NCBI RefSeq assembly: GCF_001888165.1
Contig: NZ_CP015455.1
Coordinates: 862,001-926,000, forward strand
Length of the DNA: 64,000 nucleotides
DNA from: Syntrophotalea acetylenica
GTDB lineage: Bacteria > Desulfobacterota > Desulfuromonadia > Desulfuromonadales > Syntrophotaleaceae
Direction of reading: 5' to 3'
In this document: piece by piece, positions 1 to 7,116 of the stretch
Position numbering within the stretch: position 1 is the stretch's first letter
How the letters are laid out: every line of letters begins with the position of its first letter
Notes under the pieces: model-generated
Told to the model about the DNA's origin: nothing
What the model saw: the letters and a program-made list of their open reading frames with translations, nothing else
Databases searched by the model: none
Program-made: the position numbers and the translations under genes

Positions 1-240
1 CGCCTTGCCCGCGCTGACCATCAGCAGGATCTTGCGGGGGCGCTTCAGGGCCAGCGCCAGTCCGTCGATGGAAAAACAGGGCAGAATTCCGTGATTCGCT
101 TCCGGTGAGGCGGCGAATGATTCGGTTCTGGCAGTGGTGCGGTTATAGACCGCCACCCGATAGCCGTGATCCCGGATATTCAACGCCAGGTTCTGTCCCA
201 TGACCGCCAGGCCGACAACGCCGATGTCCGCTTGCTCCAT
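1..240 (-). CDS. gnd: 6-phosphogluconate dehydrogenase, N-terminal part (cut by window edge)
   Basis: The first 80 residues of a cytoplasmic NADP-dependent 6-phosphogluconate dehydrogenase, the oxidative pentose phosphate enzyme that makes ribulose 5-phosphate and CO2. The N-terminus carries the Rossmann dinucleotide motif GVVGLAVMGQNLALNI at residues 7-22, followed by YNRT, the usual layout for this family. An AGGAGGAGG ribosome-binding site lies just upstream of the ATG at 240. The gene runs leftward out of the window, so the catalytic domain cannot be checked. Other beta-hydroxyacid dehydrogenases share the Rossmann fold, but MGQNLALNI is typical of Gnd. Confidence 0.85.
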   Translation of the reverse strand, partial: MEQADIGVVGLAVMGQNLALNIRDHGYRVAVYNRTTARTESFAASPEANHGILPCFSIDGLALALKRPRKILLMVSAGKA

Positions 241-403
241 GCTGCCTCCTCCTGCAAAGGCCTGCGCTTGAACCGTCTTTAACGATTATCACAGAAATGC
301 CGGTGGCGCAAAGCACCGCGCAAGGCAGCCTCCGGGCTGCTCCGGAGCGGGGGCGCAAAACGGTTTGCCGAAACGGCGGGAGGGCGCGCCGCACACGGTT
401 TAT

Positions 404-1054
404 TCAGGCGAGGCGTCCGTCCTCCATGCGAATGATGGTGCTGTTGAGACGTTCCGGCTGATCCGGGGAGTGGGTGGCCTGGATGATGGTCATGCCCTGT
501 TCCACCAGCAGCGGCAGCAGTTTGTCGAAGGCTTCGATGCTGGCGCGGTCCATGTTGGAGGTTGGCTCGTCAAGCAGCAGCAGCCGGGGACGCAACACCA
601 GCGCCCGGGCGATGGCCACCCGCTGCTGTTCGCCGCCGGACAGTTCACGGGCGCTGCGCCGGCCGAACCCTTCCAGCCCGACCATTTCGAGGGCACCGTG
701 AATCAGGCGGTGCTGGTCCTTGCTGTTGGTGCCGCGCATTTTCAGCCCGTAAGCGATGTTGTGGTGCACAGAGCGGCTGAAAAGGTAGGGGGATTGGTGC
801 ACCAGGGTGATGTCCTGACGCAGCCGCAGCAGGTTTTTTTTCTTCCAGACCACCTTTTCGCCCTGGAAGACCATCTCTCCGAAGGTAGGTTTGAGCAACA
901 GCGCGACAATCTGCAGCAGGGTGCTTTTGCCGCAACCGTTGGAGCCTACCAGGGAATAGATTTTCCGGGACTCGAAACGGATTTCCTCGAGTTGCAGAGC
1001 CAGGTGGCTGTTGTAGCGTTTTTCGATGGCGTGCAGCGCTAAAAAAGGGGTCAC
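404..1054 (-). CDS. tupC: Tungstate-type ABC transporter ATP-binding protein (TupC-like)
   Basis: ATPase subunit (216 aa) of an oxyanion importer on the inner face of the membrane. Walker A GSNGCGKST is at residues 37-45, the ABC signature LSGGEQQ at 138-144 and Walker B LLLLDEP at 158-164. The GTG start at 1054 follows the permease stop codon by two bases, so the two are translationally coupled. Short ATPases paired with a 228-aa permease that begins near DFIFDSLKTAF are typical of the Tup tungstate system. The substrate-binding protein TupA is not beside them. Tungstate is favoured, but molybdate or another oxyanion cannot be excluded from these two subunits. Confidence 0.75.
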   Translation of the reverse strand: MTPFLALHAIEKRYNSHLALQLEEIRFESRKIYSLVGSNGCGKSTLLQIVALLLKPTFGEMVFQGEKVVWKKKNLLRLRQDITLVHQSPYLFSRSVHHNIAYGLKMRGTNSKDQHRLIHGALEMVGLEGFGRRSARELSGGEQQRVAIARALVLRPRLLLLDEPTSNMDRASIEAFDKLLPLLVEQGMTIIQATHSPDQPERLNSTIIRMEDGRLA

Positions 1055-1056
1055 GG

Positions 1057-1743
1057 TTACCTCTGTTGCAGGAAGTTCAGAAACATGTTGATAAGCAGGG
1101 CGACCGACAACAGGAAGATGCCGAGGGCCAGGCCGAAGGCGAATTCCCCCTTGCTGGTTTCCAGCGCGATGGCGGTGGTCATGGTGCGGGTATAGCCGCG
1201 GATGTTGCCGCCCAGCATCATGGCGACTCCGACTTCGGCGATAATTCTTCCGAATCCGGCGATAATGGCGGCCATCACGCCGAAGCGGATCTCCTGCATC
1301 AACAGCAGGGCCCCGCGGCTGGTGCTGGCACCGAGGGTCAGGGCGGTCGGCATGATGCGGCTGTCCGAAGCGCTCAGTGCGCCGAGGGTATAGTTGGCGA
1401 TGATCGGCGTGGCCAGGATAATCTGCCCGACGACCATAGCTGTCGGGGTGAACAGCAGGCCGAACTGCCCCAGGGGGCCTGAACGGCTGAAAAATCCGTA
1501 CACCACCAGTCCGATAACGACCGTCGGCAGGGCCATGAGGGTATTGAGCAGGGTAATGACCGCGCGCCGGCCGGGAAACTGTCCAAGCCCGATGGCCATG
1601 CCGGCCGGAACGCCGGCGACGGTGGAGAACACGATGGCGATCAGGGACACGTACAGAGAGGTCCAGACCGTTTTGTAAACCTCGGGGTCCCATGAAAGGA
1701 TCAGTACAAAGGCTGTTTTGAGCGAATCGAATATGAAATCCAC
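1057..1743 (-). CDS. tupB: Tungstate-type ABC transporter permease (TupB-like)
   Basis: Inner-membrane permease of 228 aa with about five hydrophobic helices and the binding-protein-dependent permease domain; the EAA loop that contacts the ATPase lies around 'LTLGASTSRGALLLM'. The GTG start at 1743 was chosen because GGAG precedes it by six to seven bases and the protein then begins VDFIFDSLKTAF, as in TupB proteins. It forms an operon with the ATPase downstream. No periplasmic tungstate-binding protein precedes it; upstream is a divergent ADP-ribosylglycohydrolase gene. The receptor must therefore be encoded elsewhere, or has been lost. Confidence 0.75.
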   Translation of the reverse strand: MDFIFDSLKTAFVLILSWDPEVYKTVWTSLYVSLIAIVFSTVAGVPAGMAIGLGQFPGRRAVITLLNTLMALPTVVIGLVVYGFFSRSGPLGQFGLLFTPTAMVVGQIILATPIIANYTLGALSASDSRIMPTALTLGASTSRGALLLMQEIRFGVMAAIIAGFGRIIAEVGVAMMLGGNIRGYTRTMTTAIALETSKGEFAFGLALGIFLLSVALLINMFLNFLQQR

Positions 1744-1993
1744 AGCAAGCTCCGTAATGCCTGGCGTTTTGCGATCGCCAGAGAGAATGTCCGCCGTCAA
1801 GGTCGTTGCGATGAGCGCAGGGGGATAACGGGCGGATATGCGATTTGTTGTGGATTATATAGCGTTGCCCGGGGATTTGCCAAGACCTTTGAACAATCAC
1901 CCGAGGTTTGTCTCCCCGTCGATGCACGGGGCGTCGCTTCGGCCGTGTTATAATTGATCGAGGTGCAGGTGGATTTGTGCGGGAGGTGCGGCT

Positions 1994-2767
1994 ATGCTCG
2001 GGGCTTTGGCTGGCGATATTATCGGTTCGCGGTTTGAGTGGCACAATATCAAGACCAGGGTTTTCGAACTGTTTACGGACAGCTCGCGGTTTACAGACGA
2101 TACGGTATTGACCGTGGCACAGGCCGACGCCCTGCTTACCGGGGAATCCTTCGCCCGGAAATTGAAAGAGTATTTCCGCCTGTATCCCGACGCCGGCTAT
2201 GGGGGGATTTTCCGGCAATGGGCCGGTAGCGATTCTCTGGAGCCGTACAATTCCTTTGGCAACGGCTCGGCGATGCGCGTGAGCCCGGTCGGATGGTATT
2301 TTAACGACCTTGCGGAGGTTCTTGACGAAGCGCGCCGCAGCGCCGCCGTGACCCACAACCATCCCGAAGGCATCAAGGGGGCCCAGGCGGTGGCGTCGGC
2401 CATTTTCCTGGCCCGCAGCGGTGAGTGCAAATCCGCCATCCGGGAATTTGTCGCCGCGCGCTTTGGTTACGATTTCAAATGGACCCTCGCAGACATCCGG
2501 CCCTGGTATCACTTCGACGTAACCTGCCAGGGGTCGGTGCCCCAGGCTCTGCAGGCCTTTTTCGAGGCCGACGACTTCGAAGATGCCATCCGCAATGCGG
2601 TTTCCATTGGCGGCGACAGCGACACCATCGCCTGCATCACCGGGGCGGTGGCCGAGGCCTTTTGCGGCGCGGTGCCCGATGTCATCGCCAAGGAAGCATT
2701 CAGTCGCCTCGACGACAGGCTGGCCCGTGTGACGAAGTGCTTTCTGGCGGCCATCGGGCGGCAATAA
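1994..2767 (+). CDS. ADP-ribosylglycohydrolase family protein
   Basis: A 257-aa soluble protein of the DraG/ARH family, which removes ADP-ribose from proteins or related conjugates using a di-magnesium centre. The start MLGALAGDIIGSRFE matches the family's N-terminal GxxxGDxxG motif. 'FTDDTVLT' at about residues 33-40 supplies metal-binding Thr-Asp-Asp, and 'IGGDSDTIACI' near residue 207 supplies the second metal-binding set (GGDxDT). A GGAGG lies eight bases before the ATG. It is transcribed away from tupB and stands alone. No nitrogenase or DraT partner is visible, so the physiological substrate is unknown. Confidence 0.85.
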   Translation: MLGALAGDIIGSRFEWHNIKTRVFELFTDSSRFTDDTVLTVAQADALLTGESFARKLKEYFRLYPDAGYGGIFRQWAGSDSLEPYNSFGNGSAMRVSPVGWYFNDLAEVLDEARRSAAVTHNHPEGIKGAQAVASAIFLARSGECKSAIREFVAARFGYDFKWTLADIRPWYHFDVTCQGSVPQALQAFFEADDFEDAIRNAVSIGGDSDTIACITGAVAEAFCGAVPDVIAKEAFSRLDDRLARVTKCFLAAIGRQ

Positions 2768-2772
2768 AAAAA

Positions 2773-2800
2773 GCGGCCCACCACAATTGTGGCGGGCCGC
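2773..2800 (-). terminator. Rho-independent terminator between convergent genes
   Basis: A GC-rich hairpin whose arms GCGGCCC/GGGCCGC close around the palindrome CCACAATTGTGG. On the minus strand the stem is followed by a run of seven T, so it most clearly ends transcription from the MoSto-like and 64-aa genes. The hairpin can also form on the plus strand after the ADP-ribosylglycohydrolase. Confidence 0.7.
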
Positions 2801-2833
2801 AGTGTTGCCTTGCCTGTTTACACAGCCTCTAGT

Positions 2834-3014
2834 CTAGTTTTCATCCGGAAACGGCCCTTTTCCGCCGTGGCGGCGTCAATCCGCAGGCTTGCTTGTGCGG
2901 CGTACCGATGTACGCCTCCGCGCAACCCCTTGATTTCCTTGCCACAACGAAAAATTGCTCGTTCCCCATATGAAAACTACGCTGTATCCATCCGGAGTTT
3001 CCGGATGGATACTA
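2834..3014. repeat. 181-bp dispersed inverted-repeat element, copy 1
   Basis: This 181-bp segment recurs at 45030-45210 with the same length and only about two substitutions seen (for example at CCGTGGCGG and GTTCCCC). The ends form imperfect terminal inverted repeats: CTAGTTTTCATCCGGAAAC against CTAGTATCCATCCGGAAAC on the other strand. The interior can fold into several hairpins, such as GGCGTAC/GTACGCC and CCGCAC..CTGCGG. It encodes no convincing protein. It resembles a non-autonomous mobile element (MITE-like) or a large REP-type element; the right end abuts the stop codon of the neighbouring small gene. Confidence 0.85.
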
Positions 3015-3016
3015 AC

Positions 3017-3211
3017 CTAGTGCTTCGGGCCGCGTTTCAGGGCGATAAGCTCCGCCCCGAGTTCTTCGGCAATCTGTTTCAGCTCGCACATGCGCATGTG
3101 CTTGCTGTAAACCTTGAGGTTCACGTCCGACACGGCACCGACGATGTAGCGCGGAGTTTTGGCGCCGTCCACAATTTTTTCCCGCTCGCGGTAAAAAATC
3201 TTGCCTGCCAT
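3017..3211 (-). CDS. Small conserved hypothetical protein (64 aa)
   Basis: A 64-aa soluble protein of unknown function. The ATG at 3211 was chosen over an upstream in-frame start because GAGGAGG lies six bases before it and the protein then begins MAGKIFYREREKI. It is charged, without membrane segments or cysteine clusters beyond one Cys, and ends ALKRGPKH. Nothing in it identifies a fold with confidence. It lies downstream of the MoSto-like gene on the same strand but about 90 bp away. Its stop codon directly touches the 181-bp repeat, so part of its 3' end could have been set by that insertion. Confidence 0.6.
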   Translation of the reverse strand: MAGKIFYREREKIVDGAKTPRYIVGAVSDVNLKVYSKHMRMCELKQIAEELGAELIALKRGPKH

Positions 3212-3300
3212 GGTGTCCTCCTCTCGTTGTACCGCTCTGGATAGCGGTAGATACAGTTGCACTTATAGTATACCACTAAATGCCGGTTCGAGAGCAAGTT

Positions 3301-4107
3301 TCAGGCGCGAATTACGGTCCCGATCGGCTCGCCGCGCATCGCCCGGATGATGGTTCCGCGTTTGTGTCCGTTGACGATGCGAACTTCCTTGAGGTTGGCG
3401 GCATCTTTGAGCAGGTACAGCAGTTTGCGCTCCAGAACCATGTCCTCCATGTCCATGGCCAGCAGTTCCTCCGCGGTTATTTCGGGGATCAGTTTCGCCT
3501 CGGGATTGACAAAGGGATTTTCGGTGAACAGGCCGTCGACGTTTTTGACCAGAATGCAGCTCTGGGCGCCGAGCACCTCGGCCATCAAAAACGCCCCGGT
3601 GTCGGTGCGGTGCGGGGGGATCAGCCCGGTTCCGGGCGGATGCTCGAACAGGCCGTAGGGGGGCGTACCGTGGGTGACGGGCAGAAAACCGAGCTTCAGC
3701 ATCATCGGCAGGTCAAGCAGATCGTCGCTCTTGATACGGGTGCCTCCATAGGGCGATAGCAGCAATGCCATGATTTCGGCGTTCTGCTCGCTGATTTTGC
3801 CGGCCAGTTCCGCCAGCACACCGGTGGGCATGCCGAGGTCGATGCCGATGTCGAGGATATGCCGGACCCGTACGCCACCGCCGGTGACGACCAGCAGTTT
3901 GTGGTTCCTGGACAGTTCGCCGAGTTCCTGTACCAGGGGGATCACCACTTCACGACCGTAATCCATGGTGCCATGTCCGCCGATCTTGATCACGTGCAGA
4001 TCGGGAATGAGCCGGATCGGCTTGATATGCGCATGGGATTTCATCAGCCCTTTGCGCACCAGCGATTCACCTTTGAGCTTATTTTCCAGTTCGTGTCTGT
4101 TCCCCAT
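3301..4107 (-). CDS. Molybdenum/tungsten storage protein-like amino acid kinase-fold protein
   Basis: A 268-aa cytoplasmic protein of the amino-acid-kinase/UMP-kinase fold, closest to the subunits of the molybdenum storage protein (MosA/MosB), which pack polyoxometalate clusters in an ATP-dependent way. Supporting motifs are VIKIGG near residue 40, NHKLLVVTGGGVRVRH near 70-85, 'PPYGLFEHPP' followed by GLIPPHRTDTGAFL, and VKNVDGLFTENP. The ATG at 4107 follows GGAGG. It lies 2.3 kb from tupBC, which suits a role in tungstate or molybdate storage. Only one subunit is present, whereas MoSto is usually a MosA/MosB pair. A diverged UMP kinase is the main alternative. Confidence 0.7.
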   Translation of the reverse strand: MGNRHELENKLKGESLVRKGLMKSHAHIKPIRLIPDLHVIKIGGHGTMDYGREVVIPLVQELGELSRNHKLLVVTGGGVRVRHILDIGIDLGMPTGVLAELAGKISEQNAEIMALLLSPYGGTRIKSDDLLDLPMMLKLGFLPVTHGTPPYGLFEHPPGTGLIPPHRTDTGAFLMAEVLGAQSCILVKNVDGLFTENPFVNPEAKLIPEITAEELLAMDMEDMVLERKLLYLLKDAANLKEVRIVNGHKRGTIIRAMRGEPIGTVIRA

Positions 4108-4275
4108 GTTCGACCTCCGGTTCTGGAATAGCGTCACTTTCAGTGCGTCTTCTCGAAGCGTACCAGATCCAGGGCGGCATTGCAGGGTCAGCCGGGGGAA
4201 ACGTGCGCTGAGAGCCGCCCCTGACCGCGGACAACGGTTGTAAGGAAAGGTCTGTCGCTTCGGCGCCGGCGTTTC

Positions 4276-4869
4276 TTATCTGTCGGAAGTTTTGTTTTTT
4301 TCCTCCAGGGTCTTCTCAAGCGCTTGCAGCGAATCGAATCCCCACTCTGCCGCCAGGTGGCGATAGGTGGCTTCGGACAGGCTCGATCCGGCCCGCTCCA
4401 GCTCCTGCAGGTCCTGAAGCAGCAACGCCAGGGTGCTCTCTGAATAGGTTTCCAGCTCGCCTCGCAGGTAGGTTTCAAAAGAGGTCACGCCGGGGCTGTC
4501 CTGAGCCTTGTCCAGCGGCCGCCCGCCCCGCATCAGGAAGGGATACGCCGCAATGAAGCGTTTTTGCCCGTCCAGTGCCATGGCGATGATGGTGTCGATA
4601 ACCGGGCTGGCATTGTCGCAGGGGATGAGATTCTCCATGCGGGCATATTTGATGGCCAGAAGATTGCGGCTGTTTTTGCGGGCCTGCTGCAGGTCGGCCA
4701 GGTAGCTCTGGAGGGTTGCGAGCGACCAGGCCGCAAACTGGGCCCGCCGGTGCAGTTTGAAGCTCTCGGGGTCCTGCTGGCAGCGATAGGGCTGGTCGGT
4801 CGGAACGGCGAGGAACATGGCCAGTTCACATTCCAGAATCTGGTCGGTGATTGTTGCACGATGGCTCAT
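4276..4869 (-). CDS. DUF4125 family protein
   Basis: A 197-aa soluble, mostly helical protein. The block 'NSRNLLAIKYARMENLIP' followed by VIDTII and 'YPFLMRGGRPL' fits the DUF4125 family, which has no assigned activity and commonly sits beside or fused to DUF4037. The ATG at 4869 follows GGAAAGG by eight bases. It is the last gene of a three-gene minus-strand operon, about 20 bp after the DUF4037 gene. Because the partner looks like a nucleotidyltransferase, this protein may be its substrate or regulator, but that is inference. Confidence 0.7.
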   Translation of the reverse strand: MSHRATITDQILECELAMFLAVPTDQPYRCQQDPESFKLHRRAQFAAWSLATLQSYLADLQQARKNSRNLLAIKYARMENLIPCDNASPVIDTIIAMALDGQKRFIAAYPFLMRGGRPLDKAQDSPGVTSFETYLRGELETYSESTLALLLQDLQELERAGSSLSEATYRHLAAEWGFDSLQALEKTLEEKNKTSDR

Positions 4870-4890
4870 AAACAGCACCTTTCCTGGTTT

Positions 4891-5817
4891 TCAGGGTGAA
4901 ATAGAGAAGTTTTTTCTCAATACGGGGTCGGCAATACCGGCCTGCACGGGGAACGCGTGGTCGAGCAGAAAGTTGCCGCGGGCGTCGCTCAGCCCCTGCC
5001 TGCGCAATTCGTCAATGATGAATTGGCAAAGCTCCTCGATGATGGAAAGCTTTTCCGCATCCTCGGTGCTGGTGACCAGGCAGGTGATTTTTTCGTGAAT
5101 CACCGCGCCGAGAATGGGCAGTCGGGCCGTGGCCCGGTGCAGCCACTTGTAAAATGGCGGGTAGCATCGGTTGAGCAGAAATGCCATGGACATCAGGTCG
5201 TGGCAGAACTGCATTTCGGCATAGCGGCTGGCAAAAGGATCGCCGCGCCGCATGCTGCGCGCCAGATTGTACTGGCCGCTCTGCGCCAGGGTCATGCAGC
5301 GCGAGGCAATTTTTTGGCGACGGATATCTTCCGGGTAGTAGGCGAGCAGCGCCTGGCGCCATGTCGAAAAAACGCCCGCGGGATCATGGAACACTGCGCC
5401 GTTGGTACAGACGCTCAGATTCTGCTCCGGCAGCCGCAGCCATTCCCGCAATGCTGTTGGCGGATGGTCGAGGCCCGTATAGCGACCATAAAAATTCTCG
5501 ATGCTCATGACCCCCACGCGATGTTCCTCGCCGGGGCTGCTGCGGCGCGGACCGTACCCGGCATAATTTGGTGGCAGGCTGCGGTAGCCAGCCTGCAGCT
5601 GCGCGCCCCAGGTCGCGTAATCCTCTCCAGTCAACCACAGGCAGAAGCCCGGTCCCCAGTCGTGATCGCGGGAGATGGCGTCATCGAAGCCGTAACACTC
5701 CGAGCCTGGTCCGACGAGGCCGACGGCGATCCTTGGCCACAGATCGCCGAAGCGGCTTTCGAGCATCGGTTGGCCGTGGGCCAGGAAAAATTCCCGCGCC
5801 AGTTGTAATCCCTGCAT
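4891..5817 (-). CDS. DUF4037 nucleotidyltransferase-like protein
   Basis: A 308-aa soluble protein matching the DUF4037 family. The segment 'VGPGSECYGFDDAISRDHDWG' near residues 34-54 looks like a polymerase-beta-type nucleotidyltransferase core: a GS motif followed by a D-x-D pair. The rest is helical with conserved 'MSIENFYGRYTG' and 'RYAEMQFCHDLMSMAFLLN'. No signal peptide or membrane segment is seen. It is the middle gene of the TPR-DUF4037-DUF4125 operon, 15 bp after the TPR gene. Transfer of a nucleotide to RNA, protein or a small molecule is plausible; the substrate is unknown. Confidence 0.75.
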   Translation of the reverse strand: MQGLQLAREFFLAHGQPMLESRFGDLWPRIAVGLVGPGSECYGFDDAISRDHDWGPGFCLWLTGEDYATWGAQLQAGYRSLPPNYAGYGPRRSSPGEEHRVGVMSIENFYGRYTGLDHPPTALREWLRLPEQNLSVCTNGAVFHDPAGVFSTWRQALLAYYPEDIRRQKIASRCMTLAQSGQYNLARSMRRGDPFASRYAEMQFCHDLMSMAFLLNRCYPPFYKWLHRATARLPILGAVIHEKITCLVTSTEDAEKLSIIEELCQFIIDELRRQGLSDARGNFLLDHAFPVQAGIADPVLRKNFSISP

Positions 5818-5831
5818 GATGGTCTGTGCCC

Positions 5832-6497
5832 TCAGTTGTTGAGCGTGTCGATGTTTTTTTGTGTTTCCAGAGCCTTGTCCTGATTTCCCGACTGCCGATA
5901 TAGCGTGAGAGCCTGTTCAAAGTGTAACAAACCGGCGTCCTTGTCGCCGCGCATGGCGTGGATATAGCCGATATTGGCGTGCTGATCCGCGATTTTTTCC
6001 GCCAGGGCCATCTCCTCGAACATCTCCAATGCCTGCTGGTAATAATTCAGGGCGTCTTCGTAGGCCTGGCGGTCGCGGCACAGCGACCCCATGTTTCCCA
6101 GCTGTTCGGCTGCTCTCTGCGTCTGCCCGCATGCCTGGAATCCAGCCCTGGCCTCACCGAACGCCGCCATGGCTTCCGCGTGTCGCTGCAGGCGGCTCAA
6201 AAGCAGCCCGATATTGTTCTGCACGGCGGCAATACGTGCCTTGTCAGCGTCGGGCCTCAGAATGGCAAGAACCTCCCGATAAATATCCAGTGCCTGGCCC
6301 TGGCGGCCTGTGGCAAAACAGATGTCGGCCATGATCATGCGCTGCGTCGCCTCGCCGGCCTTGTCGCCAGCTTGCTCACAGAGCCTGGCGGCTTCCGCAA
6401 AAGCGTCAAGCGCGGCATCATAGGATGCGGTTTTCAAATGGCCGAAGCCTGAATCGGCAAAGGATTTTGCCCTGTCGGCGGCGGTGTCGTTTTTCAT
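5832..6497 (-). CDS. Tetratricopeptide repeat protein
   Basis: A 221-aa soluble protein built almost entirely of about five TPR helix pairs, recognisable from repeated A-x-x-x-Y/F-x-x-A-L patterns such as 'YDAALDAFAEAARLCEQAGD', 'YEDALNYYQQALEMFEEM' and 'GLLHFEQALTLYRQSGN'. The ATG at 6497 follows GGAGG. It is the first gene of the operon with the DUF4037 and DUF4125 genes and probably serves as a protein-protein adaptor for them. No catalytic residues are evident. Confidence 0.8.
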   Translation of the reverse strand: MKNDTAADRAKSFADSGFGHLKTASYDAALDAFAEAARLCEQAGDKAGEATQRMIMADICFATGRQGQALDIYREVLAILRPDADKARIAAVQNNIGLLLSRLQRHAEAMAAFGEARAGFQACGQTQRAAEQLGNMGSLCRDRQAYEDALNYYQQALEMFEEMALAEKIADQHANIGYIHAMRGDKDAGLLHFEQALTLYRQSGNQDKALETQKNIDTLNN

Positions 6498-7116
6498 GGA
6501 ACCTCCAGTCGCGAACGGCGTGCTTGCATGGCAAGGAATTGCTGTGTTCATTCTGCCGCAAACAAGGCCTGGGCTCAATAGGAAATGAACGTTATTTTGA
6601 GAGCAGTCAAACATTTTGGAGCCCGCAATGCTGTTGAATGTGTTTGCTCTGGCCATCGGGCGGGCATGTGGCGTGGAGGCGTCTGAATGTATACGACTTT
6701 TCAGGCCGCTGAAACGGTGTCTTTGGCGTCTTCGGGCTGCTGTCGCTTGCTGTTTTGTTAAGGTTTGTCCGATAAGTTGTGAGGTGTATTGTCCGTCGGA
6801 GGGCGCGAATTATCTTGCGCCCGGCGGGTGATCAAAATTGTGGTTGCGGTTTAAGGTATTGAAAAAACGTGGCAGTCGTGGGTTTTGGTGGTTTATGGAG
6901 AAGAGCGGTGCGTGAAAGGTTCTTTGCAAAAAATGTTTTGTTGTGGTTAGGTTTTTACTCTTGACAACAAAAACGAACATCATTTACATTGATTTCGAAC
7001 ACAACAGTTCATTCTTTTGAGCGCCTGGCCCCGCCGGCCGGAGAGGATGGGCTTCTGGTTGAGAGTGTCTAACCACGGTTGCTAACCTTTTACACCCAAA
7101 ATAACGGAGGTTGATC
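6498..7116. other. Intergenic region upstream of cutC
   Basis: About 620 bp between the TPR gene and cutC. No supported gene is seen. The last 160 bp hold the cutC promoter/operator (annotated separately) and a long 5' leader ending in the ACGGAGG ribosome-binding site. Confidence 0.6.
6961..7015 (+). promoter_or_regulatory. cutC promoter with putative DeoR-type operator
   Basis: A -35 box TTGACA at 6961-6966 and a -10-like TACATT with 18-bp spacing. The spacer contains AACGAACAT, and further CGAACA and GTTCA half-sites follow up to 7011. The first 20 bases are identical but for one base to the promoter at 13891, upstream of the transporter gene. DeoR-family repressors such as GlpR recognise CGAACA-type half-sites, so the cluster's own DeoR protein probably binds here. 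Transcription would start near 6997, leaving a 120-base leader. Confidence 0.65.

Noticed and set aside
404-2764. A 786-codon minus-strand frame spanning tupC, tupB and the region opposite the ADP-ribosylglycohydrolase
   Set aside because: Only its last 216 codons (tupC) have family features; the rest runs antisense or out of frame across genes with clear motifs.
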